DNA from: Bacteroidota bacterium
Lineage (GTDB): Bacteria > Bacteroidota > Bacteroidia > Flavobacteriales > Flavobacteriaceae
Assembly: GCA_027619415.1 (NCBI GenBank)
Contig: JAQCFO010000004.1
Location: 31,835-95,834 of the forward strand
Length of the DNA: 64,000 nt
Direction of reading: 5' to 3'
Shown here: positions 50,946 to 61,139 of the stretch, one piece after another
How positions within the stretch are numbered: the first letter of the stretch is position 1
Layout of the letters: each line of letters begins with the position of its first letter
Notes under the pieces: generated by a model
The model's input: the letters and a program-made list of their open reading frames with translations, nothing else
Told to the model about the DNA's origin: nothing
Databases searched by the model: none
Program-made: the position numbers and the translations under genes

Positions 50946-52285
50946 TTTAAGTTTAAATAAGTTTCTAACTCATTAATAGTCAAAATTTTATTTATTTCTC
51001 CTTTTTTGTTAGTTATGATAACTTTATTTAGGTTATTTAAAATCATTTTTTTGCTCATGTTTTCAAAGTTTACAGATCTAAAATGATTGAGGTGTGTTCT
51101 ATTTTTGTATTTATTTATTATGTTTTTCCATTTTCCATTATCAGTGTTAATATTAATAGCATGAAAATCATAATTTTTATTATAATCTAATATTCTGTTA
51201 ATTCTTTTAAACAAGCCAATTTGATGAGAATTTTGTTCGTAAGACCAAAAAACAAATATTACTGGATTTTTATTATCAAAATCTGTAGTTTTTATTATTG
51301 AATTGTTTTTATCTATTAATTCGATTTCTGGAATAATATTTCCTGATTGTAAAGAAATTATATTACTAAACAATTGATTTATTTCTGCATTAGTTTTTTC
51401 ATTTTTAGAAGTTTCTAAAAATTTATTTAAAAAAGTATCAATATTAACTAAGTTTGATTCTTCAAGAAGGTATTCGTAAGCAATGTATCTTAAAATTTTA
51501 GATCTAATTATAGCTTGAGATATATTTTTTTTTACAAAATCTATTCTATTTAAATTATAATCTAATTTAGAAATATTTTTTTTATTTTGAAATTGACTAG
51601 ACTCGTTAAATATTCTAGATACAATGTAATCTAAGTATGGTTTAAAATTAGATAAGCTCCCTATGTTAAGATCAATGTCGTTTCTAAAATCATATATTTC
51701 ACTAGAGTTTAGATTGAGTTCTAGATTAGAAATGTAAGTTTCTAAACTTGAATAAACAGGTAGCTTAATAGCATGTTTTAAAATAAGTTTAGTTGTTTTA
51801 GTAGTTGAATTATTTTTTATAAACCTTACATATTCATCAGTTTTGTTTTTTAACAACGAATCGATAATTTTTTTAAACTCTTTTTCTTTTAAATTACTTT
51901 TAGATTTTATAAAAATTTCCTCCTCTTCATGTTTTAAAAATATATCAATTAGATAATTGTTTTTGGAGGATCCTTTTCCAGTAAAAACTAAAGATTCGTC
52001 AAAGTCTAATACGTTTAATCTTAAAATTAAACTATCTCCCTTTTCAAGAATTAAATATTGAAATTCAGGTAGATGAAAGAAGTTGTAAAGTCCATCATCA
52101 ACACTATCTAATTTTGAAAAAAAAATTCCAGCCTCGTTAATATTGATTTTCTTAATTAAATTTTCATCTTTTCGAATAAATATTTCATTATTATTTTTTT
52201 TTAAAATTTTACCTCCTATATACGTGTCTTGTTCATTAGAACATGAAATTAACAGTATAATAAATGTTAAAAATATTTTTTTCAA
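50942..52285 (-). CDS. TlpA-like thioredoxin-fold lipoprotein lacking CxxC
   Basis: Lipoprotein signal '..IILLISCS'; C-terminal '[16 protein letters not shown]' in the position of a TlpA WCxxC. Confidence 0.65.
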   Translation of the reverse strand: MKKIFLTFIILLISCSNEQDTYIGGKILKKNNNEIFIRKDENLIKKININEAGIFFSKLDSVDDGLYNFFHLPEFQYLILEKGDSLILRLNVLDFDESLVFTGKGSSKNNYLIDIFLKHEEEEIFIKSKSNLKEKEFKKIIDSLLKNKTDEYVRFIKNNSTTKTTKLILKHAIKLPVYSSLETYISNLELNLNSSEIYDFRNDIDLNIGSLSNFKPYLDYIVSRIFNESSQFQNKKNISKLDYNLNRIDFVKKNISQAIIRSKILRYIAYEYLLEESNLVNIDTFLNKFLETSKNEKTNAEINQLFSNIISLQSGNIIPEIELIDKNNSIIKTTDFDNKNPVIFVFWSYEQNSHQIGLFKRINRILDYNKNYDFHAININTDNGKWKNIINKYKNRTHLNHFRSVNFENMSKKMILNNLNKVIITNKKGEINKILTINELETYLNLN

Positions 52286-52360
52286 GAGTGATTAACTAAA
52301 TAAATACTTATAATAATAAATTTAAAGATAAATAAAGAATAATCATATAATTGATTTTAT

Positions 52361-52368
52361 TAAATTTG
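52361..52368 (+). promoter_or_regulatory. Candidate -7 element upstream of the ABC-F gene
   Basis: TAAATTTG matches TAnnTTTG; -33 not evident. Confidence 0.35.
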
Positions 52369-52389
52369 CATCCTAAATTAGAAAAATTT

Positions 52390-54012
52390 ATGTTAAGCGT
52401 TTCAAATCTTTCAGTTCAATTTGGCAAAAGAGTTTTGTTTGATGAAGTTAATACAGCTTTTGTAAAAGGAAATTGTTATGGTATTATTGGTGCAAATGGA
52501 GCTGGTAAATCCACATTTTTAAAAATCCTTTCAAAATCATTTGAACCAAATTCTGGAAACGTTCATTTGGAAGCTGGAAAAAGATTATCTGTTTTAGAGC
52601 AAAATCACTTTGCTTTTGATCATAAACAAGTTTTAGCAACAGTTATAATGGGTAACGAGGTTCTTTTTAACATTAAAAATGAAATGGATCAAATTTATGC
52701 AAAGTCTGATTTTTCTGATAGCGACAGTGATAGAGTAGGAGTTTTACAATTAGAATATGAAGAGATGGATGGTTGGAATGCAGAAAGTTCTGCTGCGGCT
52801 TTATTATCTAATTTAGACATCAAAGAAGGTTTACACTTTAAAAATATGTCTGAACTAGATGGTGTACAAAAAGTTAAAGTATTATTGGCACAAGCTTTAT
52901 TTGGAGATCCTGATGTTCTAATAATGGATGAACCAACAAATGATTTAGATTTTGAAACTATTAAATGGTTAGAAAATTTTATAGCAAACTATGATAATAC
53001 TGTAATAGTGGTATCTCATGATAGGCACTTTTTAGATTCAGTATGTACTCATATTTCTGACATAGATTTTGGTAAAATTAATCATTTCTCTGGAAATTAC
53101 ACATTTTGGTATGAATCAAGTCAATTAGCTCTAAGACAGAAAACACAACAAAATAAAAAATCTGAAGAAAAGAAAAAAGAATTAGAAGATTTTATAGCTA
53201 GGTTTAGTGCTAATGCATCAAAATCTAAGCAAGCTACTTCTAGAAAAAAAATGTTAGACAACCTAAATATAGAGGATATAAAACCTTCGTCAAGAAGATA
53301 CCCTGCCATTATATATACATCAGAGAGAGAAGCTGGCGATCAAATACTTAGTGTTGAAAATTTAAGCTATTCTGATTCTTCTAGTGTATTGTTTGATAAA
53401 ATTGATTTTAATTTAAACAAAGGAGATAAGGTTGTTTTATATTCAAAAGATACTAGAGCAACAACTGCATTTTATGAAATATTGAATAATAACTTGAAAT
53501 CAAAATCTGGAAGATTTGATTGGGGAATTACTACATCACAATCTTATTTGCCACTAGACAATAGTTCTTTTTTTAATCAAAAAACAAATTTAGTAGATTG
53601 GCTAAGACAATGGGCTAAAAATGATGAAGAGAGAGAAGAGGTTTTTATAAGAGGTTTTTTAGGTAAAATGATTTTTAGTGGTGAAGAGGCTTTAAAGACT
53701 TGTGATGTTTTATCTGGAGGTGAAAAAGTAAGATGTATGCTTTCTAGAATGATGATGCTTAGATCTAACGTATTAATGTTTGATGAACCAACAAGTCATT
53801 TAGATTTAGAATCCATTACTGCTTTAAATAATTCTATTAAAAAATTTAAAGGGAATGTTATATTAACTACTCATGATTATGAATTTGCTCAATCAGTAGG
53901 AAATAGAGTTATAGAAATAACACCTTATGGACTAATAGATAGGATAAACACTTTTGATGAATACATGAACGACTCCAAGGTTCAAGAATTAAGGAAAAAG
54001 TTATATTCCTAA
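52390..54012 (+). CDS. ABC-F family ATP-binding protein
   Basis: Duplicated ABC domains: 'GIIGANGAGKSTFLKIL', 'LIMDEPTNDLDFET', 'LSGGEKVRCMLSRMMML', 'LMFDEPTSHLDLES'; start at internal ATG 52390. Confidence 0.94.
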   Translation: MLSVSNLSVQFGKRVLFDEVNTAFVKGNCYGIIGANGAGKSTFLKILSKSFEPNSGNVHLEAGKRLSVLEQNHFAFDHKQVLATVIMGNEVLFNIKNEMDQIYAKSDFSDSDSDRVGVLQLEYEEMDGWNAESSAAALLSNLDIKEGLHFKNMSELDGVQKVKVLLAQALFGDPDVLIMDEPTNDLDFETIKWLENFIANYDNTVIVVSHDRHFLDSVCTHISDIDFGKINHFSGNYTFWYESSQLALRQKTQQNKKSEEKKKELEDFIARFSANASKSKQATSRKKMLDNLNIEDIKPSSRRYPAIIYTSEREAGDQILSVENLSYSDSSSVLFDKIDFNLNKGDKVVLYSKDTRATTAFYEILNNNLKSKSGRFDWGITTSQSYLPLDNSSFFNQKTNLVDWLRQWAKNDEEREEVFIRGFLGKMIFSGEEALKTCDVLSGGEKVRCMLSRMMMLRSNVLMFDEPTSHLDLESITALNNSIKKFKGNVILTTHDYEFAQSVGNRVIEITPYGLIDRINTFDEYMNDSKVQELRKKLYS

Positions 54013-54216
54013 CTTATTTAATATGTTTTTAGCTTTTTCAACTTCATCATGAAAAACAAAAAGTTTAATTTGATCAAAACTTGAAACTCCAAAACCAGCT
54101 AATCTAGCAGATTCAAGTTCATTTTTTACAATTGGAAAAATAGAATTCAATTCTAATTCGTTTATAACCCTTTTGGAGTTCACAAAAGAACCTTCGTATA
54201 TTTTAATTACTGGCAA
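54001..54216 (-). CDS. DUF2007-type small protein
   Basis: 'VIKIYEGSFVNSKRVINELELNSIFPIVKNE'. Confidence 0.75.
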   Translation of the reverse strand: MPVIKIYEGSFVNSKRVINELELNSIFPIVKNELESARLAGFGVSSFDQIKLFVFHDEVEKAKNILNKLGI

Positions 54217-54217
54217 A

Positions 54218-56632
54218 TTAAGATCTTAATCTAGCTTTAAATTCATTTTCAATCTTTTTTTGAACTTTATTCATTGTGGTTTGGATTTCTTTTTCTGTTA
54301 AAGTTTTTTTGTTATCCATTAAAGAAAAACTTAAAGTGTAAGACTTTTTCCCGACTGGTAATTTTTTATCTTCATACACATCAGAAAGATTCATGTCAAT
54401 TAAATTTTTACTTTTAGAATTGTTAAAAACTAAATTTTGAATATCATTATATTTTATTTCTTTATTAAATAAAAAATTCAACTCTCTATTTACTGATGGA
54501 AATTTTGAAATTGGTTTATATTTTTTAAACTCTTCTAAAAAGTTTTTTAAAATTAAATCCATATCTAAAGATGCGTAATATACTTGTTGATTTATTTCAA
54601 ATATGGATTTAGTTTTATTTGAAACAGCACCAATTATAGCGTATCTATCATTACCATTAAAAAGTTCTAAAGCTTTATCAAACCCATTAAATTCAATAAT
54701 CTTTTCGTTTACGCTGATTGATAGTCTATCAAATAAATTTAAAATAATGTTTTTTAAAGAATAAAAATCTGTAATAGTGCTGCTATTATTCCAATTTTTT
54801 TTAATCATCTCTACTGAAAATAAAATTCCTAATTTTCTAGATTCTTTATTGACTTCATCAAGTTGTTCGTAAATTTTTCCGAATTCATAAAAATTAGTAT
54901 TTCTGTTCTTTCTATTTAAGTTATATTTTAAAGTTTTAAGACAAGATTCTAATAAAGAAGTTCTTAATTCTGCAACATCAGAGCTTAATGAATTAATAAT
55001 TTTTACACTTTTTCTTTCTGAAATAGTTAAATTATTTTTTGTTAATGAGTTATTGATGATTTCATTAAATCCTAAAGAATTTAAATAATTTGAAATAATG
55101 TTTTCTGTTTTAAAGTGAAGATTTTTTTCTGTACTATTTAAAGAAATAGATAAGTTGCTTGATAAGGAAATTTCATTAAATCCGTATATTCTTAAAATTT
55201 CTTCAACAACATCACACTCTCTTGTTACATCATGTCTATAGTTAGGTACTATAATTCCTAATCCAGTTTCAGTAATGTTATTTATTTTGAAATCTAAAGA
55301 GATTAAAATAGATTTAATATCTTCTCTAGGTATTTCTTGACCTATTAATTTATTCGTTTTTTCAAAATTTAATAGAATAGAAGTTTCTTCTGGTTTATTT
55401 GGGAACTCGTCTATAATATCACTTGATATTTTACCATCACATATTTCACAAATTAGTATTGCAGCCCTTTTAAGTGAGTATTCTACGGAATCAATACATA
55501 TACCTCTTTCAAATCTAAATGAGGCGTCACTATTTATTCCGTGATACTTAGCTGTTTTTCTAATGTTTACTGGGTTAAAATAGGCGCTTTCTAAAAAAAT
55601 AGATTTTGTTTCATTTGATATGCTATAATCTTGACCTCCAAAAACTCCAGCTATACACATAGGAGTGTCTGAATCACAGATCATTAAATCAGAATCTTGA
55701 AGCTTTCTAGAAACACCGTCTAATGTTACAAAATCAGTGATATTTTTTAATTTTTTAATATTAATTTTTTTCGTTGAAATTTTATCTAAATCATATGCAT
55801 GTAATGGTTGTCCTATTTCGTGTAATACATAATTAGTAATATCAACTACATTGTTTAAAGGAGAGAGGCCTATAGATTTTAAACGATTCTTTAACCATTT
55901 AGGAGATTCTTTTATAGTGACATTTTCTATACAAACTCCTGAAAATCTAGGGCACATTTCAGTATCGTGAATATTAACATTAACTTTTTGAGTTCTTGAA
56001 TTTATGTGAAATGATGAAACAGAAGGTGTAATCAATTCATACACTGTTCCCCTATGCATCAACGCAGCTCTTAGATCTCTTGCAACCCCAAAATGACTCA
56101 TAGCATCTGATCTATTAGGAGTTAATCCTATATTAAATATTTTGTCAGTATAATTGTCATATATTTTAGAAACTTTTGTTCCTGCTTTATTTTTTTTATC
56201 TAAAACAATTATACCTTCATGAGAATTACCGATTCCTATCTCATCTTCAGAACAAATCATTCCTTGACTAATTTCACCTCTAATTTTACTTTTAATAATT
56301 TTAAACTTTTCGTTGTTTATCGGATATAAAGTAGTGCCGACAGTAGCAACTACAACTTTTTGATTTAATTGAATATTAGGTGCTCCACATACAATCTGTA
56401 GAGGTTCTTCAGTACCAATATCAACTTTTGTAAGTTTTAACCTATCAGCATTTGGATGTTTATCACAGTAAACAACTTCACCAACTACTAAGCCCTCAAG
56501 ATTTCCTTTATATTCTTGATAGTTTTCTATTCCTTCAACCTCTAAACCTATATCGGTTAGAATTTCTGATACTTCATCAATTTTTAAATCAATTTTTAAA
56601 AAATCTTTAAGCCAATTAAAAGATATATTCAT
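54218..56632 (-). CDS. pheT: Phenylalanyl-tRNA synthetase beta subunit
   Basis: 'MNISFNWLKDFLKIDL', tRNA-binding domain 'CDKHPNADRLKLTKVDIG', B5 and anticodon-binding domains. Confidence 0.97.
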   Translation of the reverse strand: MNISFNWLKDFLKIDLKIDEVSEILTDIGLEVEGIENYQEYKGNLEGLVVGEVVYCDKHPNADRLKLTKVDIGTEEPLQIVCGAPNIQLNQKVVVATVGTTLYPINNEKFKIIKSKIRGEISQGMICSEDEIGIGNSHEGIIVLDKKNKAGTKVSKIYDNYTDKIFNIGLTPNRSDAMSHFGVARDLRAALMHRGTVYELITPSVSSFHINSRTQKVNVNIHDTEMCPRFSGVCIENVTIKESPKWLKNRLKSIGLSPLNNVVDITNYVLHEIGQPLHAYDLDKISTKKINIKKLKNITDFVTLDGVSRKLQDSDLMICDSDTPMCIAGVFGGQDYSISNETKSIFLESAYFNPVNIRKTAKYHGINSDASFRFERGICIDSVEYSLKRAAILICEICDGKISSDIIDEFPNKPEETSILLNFEKTNKLIGQEIPREDIKSILISLDFKINNITETGLGIIVPNYRHDVTRECDVVEEILRIYGFNEISLSSNLSISLNSTEKNLHFKTENIISNYLNSLGFNEIINNSLTKNNLTISERKSVKIINSLSSDVAELRTSLLESCLKTLKYNLNRKNRNTNFYEFGKIYEQLDEVNKESRKLGILFSVEMIKKNWNNSSTITDFYSLKNIILNLFDRLSISVNEKIIEFNGFDKALELFNGNDRYAIIGAVSNKTKSIFEINQQVYYASLDMDLILKNFLEEFKKYKPISKFPSVNRELNFLFNKEIKYNDIQNLVFNNSKSKNLIDMNLSDVYEDKKLPVGKKSYTLSFSLMDNKKTLTEKEIQTTMNKVQKKIENEFKARLRS

Positions 56633-56686
56633 TTGCTTTTTTTATTAAATGTAAAGATACAATTAAGAAATTTTATTTATAAAATA

Positions 56687-58792
56687 TTAACTAATGTATT
56701 TCCAAAGTAAATTATTTTTATTTAAAGAGAAATACTCTTTCTTAATTTCTTTATTATCACTAAGTTTTAAACTTGGATCTATACTAATTAACTCTTTAGC
56801 ATCCTCTCTAGCTAACTCCAATATGTCTCTATCCTTTATTATGTCAGCAATTTTAAAATTCAACAGCCCACTTTGTTGAGTTCCTAATAGGTTTCCAGGA
56901 CCTCTTAATTCCATGTCAACTTCTGATATTCTGAAACCATCGTTTGTGCTAGTCATGGTTTTAATTCTTGTTTTAGCTTCATTACTAATTTTTTCTTTAC
57001 TCATTAAAATACAATAACTATTTTCAGATCCACGGCCAACTCTTCCTCTCAACTGATGTAGTTGAGATAAGCCAAATCTTTCAGAACTTTCAATAACCAT
57101 TACCGATGCATTTGGTATATTCACACCTACCTCAATTACTGTAGTAGAAACCATTATTTGAGTTTGCCCATTTTTGAATCTATCCATTTCAATAGTTTTA
57201 TCAGCTGGCTTCATTCTACCATGTAAGATACTTATTTGATAATTTTCAACAGGAAATTCTCTTATTATACTTTCGTAACCATCAATTAGATCTTTATAGT
57301 CCATAACCTTAGATTCTTCAATTAAAGGATAAACTACATATATTTGTCTGCCTTTTGAAATTTCATTTCTTATGAATTTAAACACCTCTAAACGATTTCT
57401 GTCTGTTCGATGAACTGTATTTACTTTTTTTCTTCCTGGAGGTAATTCATCTATAATTGAAATATCCAAATCACCATAAACACTCATAGCCAGAGTCCTG
57501 GGAATAGGTGTAGCTGTCATAACTAATATATGAGGAGGAGTTGTATTTTTTTTCCATAATTTTGATCTTTGAGCAACGCCAAAACGATGCTGTTCATCAA
57601 TAATTGCAAATCCTAAATTTTTAAAAACAACTTTATCTTCTAAAACTGCATGAGTTCCTATTAAAATATCAACTAAGCCATTTTTTAATTCCTCAAAAAG
57701 AGTAATTCTTTCTTTCTTTGAAGTTGAACCAGTTAAAAGTTTAACATTTAAATTGATTTTAGATAAAGAATCGCTGATACTTTTAAAATGTTGCTGAGCT
57801 AATATTTCAGTAGGAGCGATTAAGCATGTTTGAAAATTATTATCAATAGCAATTAATGAACACAAAATAGCTACGATTGTTTTTCCAGATCCTACATCAC
57901 CTTGTAGAAGTCTATTCATTTGAGCATTGGATGAAAAATCTTTTCTAATATCTTTTACAACTCTTTTTTGAGCATTAGTAAGTTTAAAGTCTAAATGATG
58001 ATTATAAAAAGTATTAAAATATTTACCAACATTAGAAAAAACAAAGCCTTTGAATCTATTTTTATTTGATAAGTTTTTAAACAAAAACTGTAACTGAATA
58101 AAAAAAAACTCCTCATATTTCAATCTGAATTGTGCCTTTGCTAAAAGTATTTGACTTTTAGGAAAATGTAGATTAAAAAATGCTTCAAACCTTGTGAGCA
58201 TTGTATATCTTTCATTTATTGTCTTACTTAAGTTTTCATTAAAATTATTTGAAGAATTTTGAAAAATATTTATAATAAACTCTCTAATTAATTTATTTGT
58301 TATTCCCCTAGAAACTAGAGTTTCTGTGGAGCTATAAATAGGCAAAAGATTATGTTTTGTACTTTTTTTATGCTTATTTAAAAGTTCTATTTCAGGATGC
58401 ACAATCGAACACATATTGTTAAACCAATTAATCTTTCCATAAACTACATAGTTTTCATTTAAGTTAATTGATTTTTCAATCCACTTCACTGCTCTAAACC
58501 AAATAATTTCTATTTTATTTTCACCGTCACTAAAAACTCCTATTAATCTTTTAGATTTAATATTATTAGAATATTTTAGATTAATAAATTTCCCTATAAT
58601 CTGAACTTCTGAATTTGTTTTTTCTAACTCACTTATTTTATGATATTTAGTTCTATCGATATATCTAAAAGGAAAATAATTCAATAGATCGTTATAAGTA
58701 AAAACTTTCAATTCTGACTTTAATAAACTAGCCCTATTAGGGCCAATTCCCTTTAAATAATCAATTGGTGTAAATAAATAATTTTCTTTCAC
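56687..58792 (-). CDS. recG: ATP-dependent DNA helicase RecG
   Basis: 'LKGIGPNRASLLKSEL', 'RLLQGDVGSGKTIVAILC', 'IIDEQHRFGVAQRSKL', 'MTATPIPRTLAMSVYGDLDISIIDELPPGRK'. Confidence 0.97.
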   Translation of the reverse strand: MKENYLFTPIDYLKGIGPNRASLLKSELKVFTYNDLLNYFPFRYIDRTKYHKISELEKTNSEVQIIGKFINLKYSNNIKSKRLIGVFSDGENKIEIIWFRAVKWIEKSINLNENYVVYGKINWFNNMCSIVHPEIELLNKHKKSTKHNLLPIYSSTETLVSRGITNKLIREFIINIFQNSSNNFNENLSKTINERYTMLTRFEAFFNLHFPKSQILLAKAQFRLKYEEFFFIQLQFLFKNLSNKNRFKGFVFSNVGKYFNTFYNHHLDFKLTNAQKRVVKDIRKDFSSNAQMNRLLQGDVGSGKTIVAILCSLIAIDNNFQTCLIAPTEILAQQHFKSISDSLSKINLNVKLLTGSTSKKERITLFEELKNGLVDILIGTHAVLEDKVVFKNLGFAIIDEQHRFGVAQRSKLWKKNTTPPHILVMTATPIPRTLAMSVYGDLDISIIDELPPGRKKVNTVHRTDRNRLEVFKFIRNEISKGRQIYVVYPLIEESKVMDYKDLIDGYESIIREFPVENYQISILHGRMKPADKTIEMDRFKNGQTQIMVSTTVIEVGVNIPNASVMVIESSERFGLSQLHQLRGRVGRGSENSYCILMSKEKISNEAKTRIKTMTSTNDGFRISEVDMELRGPGNLLGTQQSGLLNFKIADIIKDRDILELAREDAKELISIDPSLKLSDNKEIKKEYFSLNKNNLLWKYIS

Positions 58793-58871
58793 AACACTAA
58801 TATAATTTATTAACTTTATAAGGTAAAAATTACATACAAAAATTCTATAACAAAATTAACTTCATTAATAA

Positions 58872-61139
58872 TTGAAAGATTATTTAAGTAAATTAAACGA
58901 ATCTCAAAAATTACCTACAATTCACAGGAATGGACCTATAATGGTTATTGCTGGGGCAGGATCTGGAAAAACTAGAGTGTTGACTTATAGAATAGCTTAT
59001 TTAATGGAAATGGGTGTGGATCCTTTTTCTATTCTTGCACTAACTTTCACAAATAAGGCAGCTAGGGAAATGAAATCGAGAATTTCATTAATTGTTGGTG
59101 AAGAAAAATCAAAGAATTTATGGATGGGTACATTTCATTCAATTTTTGCTAGAATTCTAAGATCAGAAGCGGAACTTTTGGGTTATTCATCAAATTTTAC
59201 CATTTACGACACTCAAGATTCTGAAAGACTGATAGCTACTATCATTAAGGAATTAAAATTAGATAAAGACCTTTATAATTATAGAAATATTAGAAATAGG
59301 ATTTCCTCTTTAAAAAATAATTTAGTTACAATTAAGGCTTATTTAAGTAATCAAGAATTAATACAACAAGACAATGAGGCTAGAAGACCTATGTTTGGAA
59401 AGGTATATCAAACTTATGTTAATAGGTGCTTTAAAGCTTCTGCTATGGATTTTGATGATCTAATGTTGAAAACAAATGAGTTGCTAAATAGATTTCCTGA
59501 AGTATTAGCTAAATATCAAGAAAGATTTAAATATATACATGTAGATGAGTATCAAGATACTAATCACTCTCAATATTTAATAATAAAAGCTCTAGCTGAC
59601 CGCTATGAAAATTTATGTGTAGTAGGAGATGATGCTCAAAGTATATATGGCTTTAGAGGCGCTAACATTGAGAATATTTTAAGCTTTCAAAAAGATTATT
59701 TAAACTCAACTGTTTATAGGTTGGAGCAAAATTATCGATCAACTCAAAATATTGTTAATGCAGCAAATTCAGTAATAAAAAATAATATAAATAAATTAGA
59801 CAAAAATGTCTGGACAGAAAATGAAGAAGGTGATAAGATTCAAATAAATGAATCAATAACTGATTCTGAAGAAGGCAGGTATGTTGCTTCTTCAATATTT
59901 GAAAATAAAAATAATTTAAGATTAGACAACGACTCCTTTGCAGTTCTATACAGAACAAACGCTCAATCTAGATCAATTGAGGATGCTTTAAGAAGAAAAA
60001 ATATTTCATATCAAATTTATGGTGGACTTTCATTTTATCAACGAAAAGAGATTAAAGATATTCTGGCATATTTAAGAGTCATAATCAATCCTAGTGACGA
60101 AGAGAGTATTAAGAGAATCCTTAATTATCCTACAAGAGGAATTGGACAAACAACAGTGGATAAACTTCTTATTTATTCAAATGAAAATAATATTAGTCTA
60201 TTCAAGACTCTTGAAATACTAGAAAGCATAGATATAAACATTAATAATGGAACAAAAACTAAGTTAATTGATTTTTTGAACTTAATAAAAAGTTTTCAAC
60301 TTAGAAATAATAGTTTAAATGCTTTAGAAATTATAGACGAAGTTCTGAAAAGAATTGGAGTCATTAACCTTTTAAAAGTTGAAGGAACTCCAGAATCAAT
60401 AAGTAGAATAGAAAATATAGAAGAATTATTAAATGCTGTAAAGGATTTTATTGAAGGTGAAGAGGATATTATAAATTCAGAAGGTACTTTAAGTGATTTT
60501 TTAGAAGATGTAGCGTTAATTTCTGAATTAGATAAAGATGTAAATGAGACACAAAAAAAAGTTTCATTAATGACAATTCACCTTGCTAAAGGTTTAGAGT
60601 TTTCACATGTATATATAGTTGGTTTAGAAGAAGATCTTTTTCCGTCAGCTTTAAGTTCGAGCACTAGGTCAGATTTAGAAGAAGAAAGAAGATTGTTTTA
60701 TGTAGCTTTAACTAGAGCTGAAAAGAAAATAACTCTTACATATGCCAAAACTAGATATAGATGGGGTAAATTAAATGACTGTGAACCAAGTAGATTTATT
60801 AAAGAAATAGAAAGTAAATATACTAATCCTAATTACTCAGAAACTAAGTCTTTATTTCAATCTAGTGGCGCCTCTAATTCACTTAGGTTTAAAAAACTAG
60901 AAAAAAAAACCAATTTAAAACCTTTAGGCACGACTAGACTTGTTAATCAGAAATCCATTGGAAACTCAAATTTTACAGACTTAACAATGGGTGACTTTAT
61001 TATTCATAATAGATTCGGTAAAGGAGTGGTTATGGAAACGGAAGGTTTAGGTTTTGATAAAAAGGCAGAAGTAAAATTTGATACAAGTGGAATTAAAAAA
61101 ATATTATTAAAATTTGCTAAATATGAAAAAGTAAATTAA
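58872..61139 (+). CDS. UvrD/PcrA-like ATP-dependent DNA helicase
   Basis: 'VIAGAGSGKTRVLTYRIAYLM', 'VDEYQDTNHSQY', 'VGDDAQSIYGFRGA', 'MTIHLAKGLEFSHVYIVGLEEDLFP'; TTG start. Confidence 0.95.
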   Translation: MKDYLSKLNESQKLPTIHRNGPIMVIAGAGSGKTRVLTYRIAYLMEMGVDPFSILALTFTNKAAREMKSRISLIVGEEKSKNLWMGTFHSIFARILRSEAELLGYSSNFTIYDTQDSERLIATIIKELKLDKDLYNYRNIRNRISSLKNNLVTIKAYLSNQELIQQDNEARRPMFGKVYQTYVNRCFKASAMDFDDLMLKTNELLNRFPEVLAKYQERFKYIHVDEYQDTNHSQYLIIKALADRYENLCVVGDDAQSIYGFRGANIENILSFQKDYLNSTVYRLEQNYRSTQNIVNAANSVIKNNINKLDKNVWTENEEGDKIQINESITDSEEGRYVASSIFENKNNLRLDNDSFAVLYRTNAQSRSIEDALRRKNISYQIYGGLSFYQRKEIKDILAYLRVIINPSDEESIKRILNYPTRGIGQTTVDKLLIYSNENNISLFKTLEILESIDININNGTKTKLIDFLNLIKSFQLRNNSLNALEIIDEVLKRIGVINLLKVEGTPESISRIENIEELLNAVKDFIEGEEDIINSEGTLSDFLEDVALISELDKDVNETQKKVSLMTIHLAKGLEFSHVYIVGLEEDLFPSALSSSTRSDLEEERRLFYVALTRAEKKITLTYAKTRYRWGKLNDCEPSRFIKEIESKYTNPNYSETKSLFQSSGASNSLRFKKLEKKTNLKPLGTTRLVNQKSIGNSNFTDLTMGDFIIHNRFGKGVVMETEGLGFDKKAEVKFDTSGIKKILLKFAKYEKVN

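Noticed and set aside
52390-54012. ABC-F gene as an antibiotic resistance determinant
   Set aside because: It resembles housekeeping ABC-F translation factors and has no resistance-cassette context.
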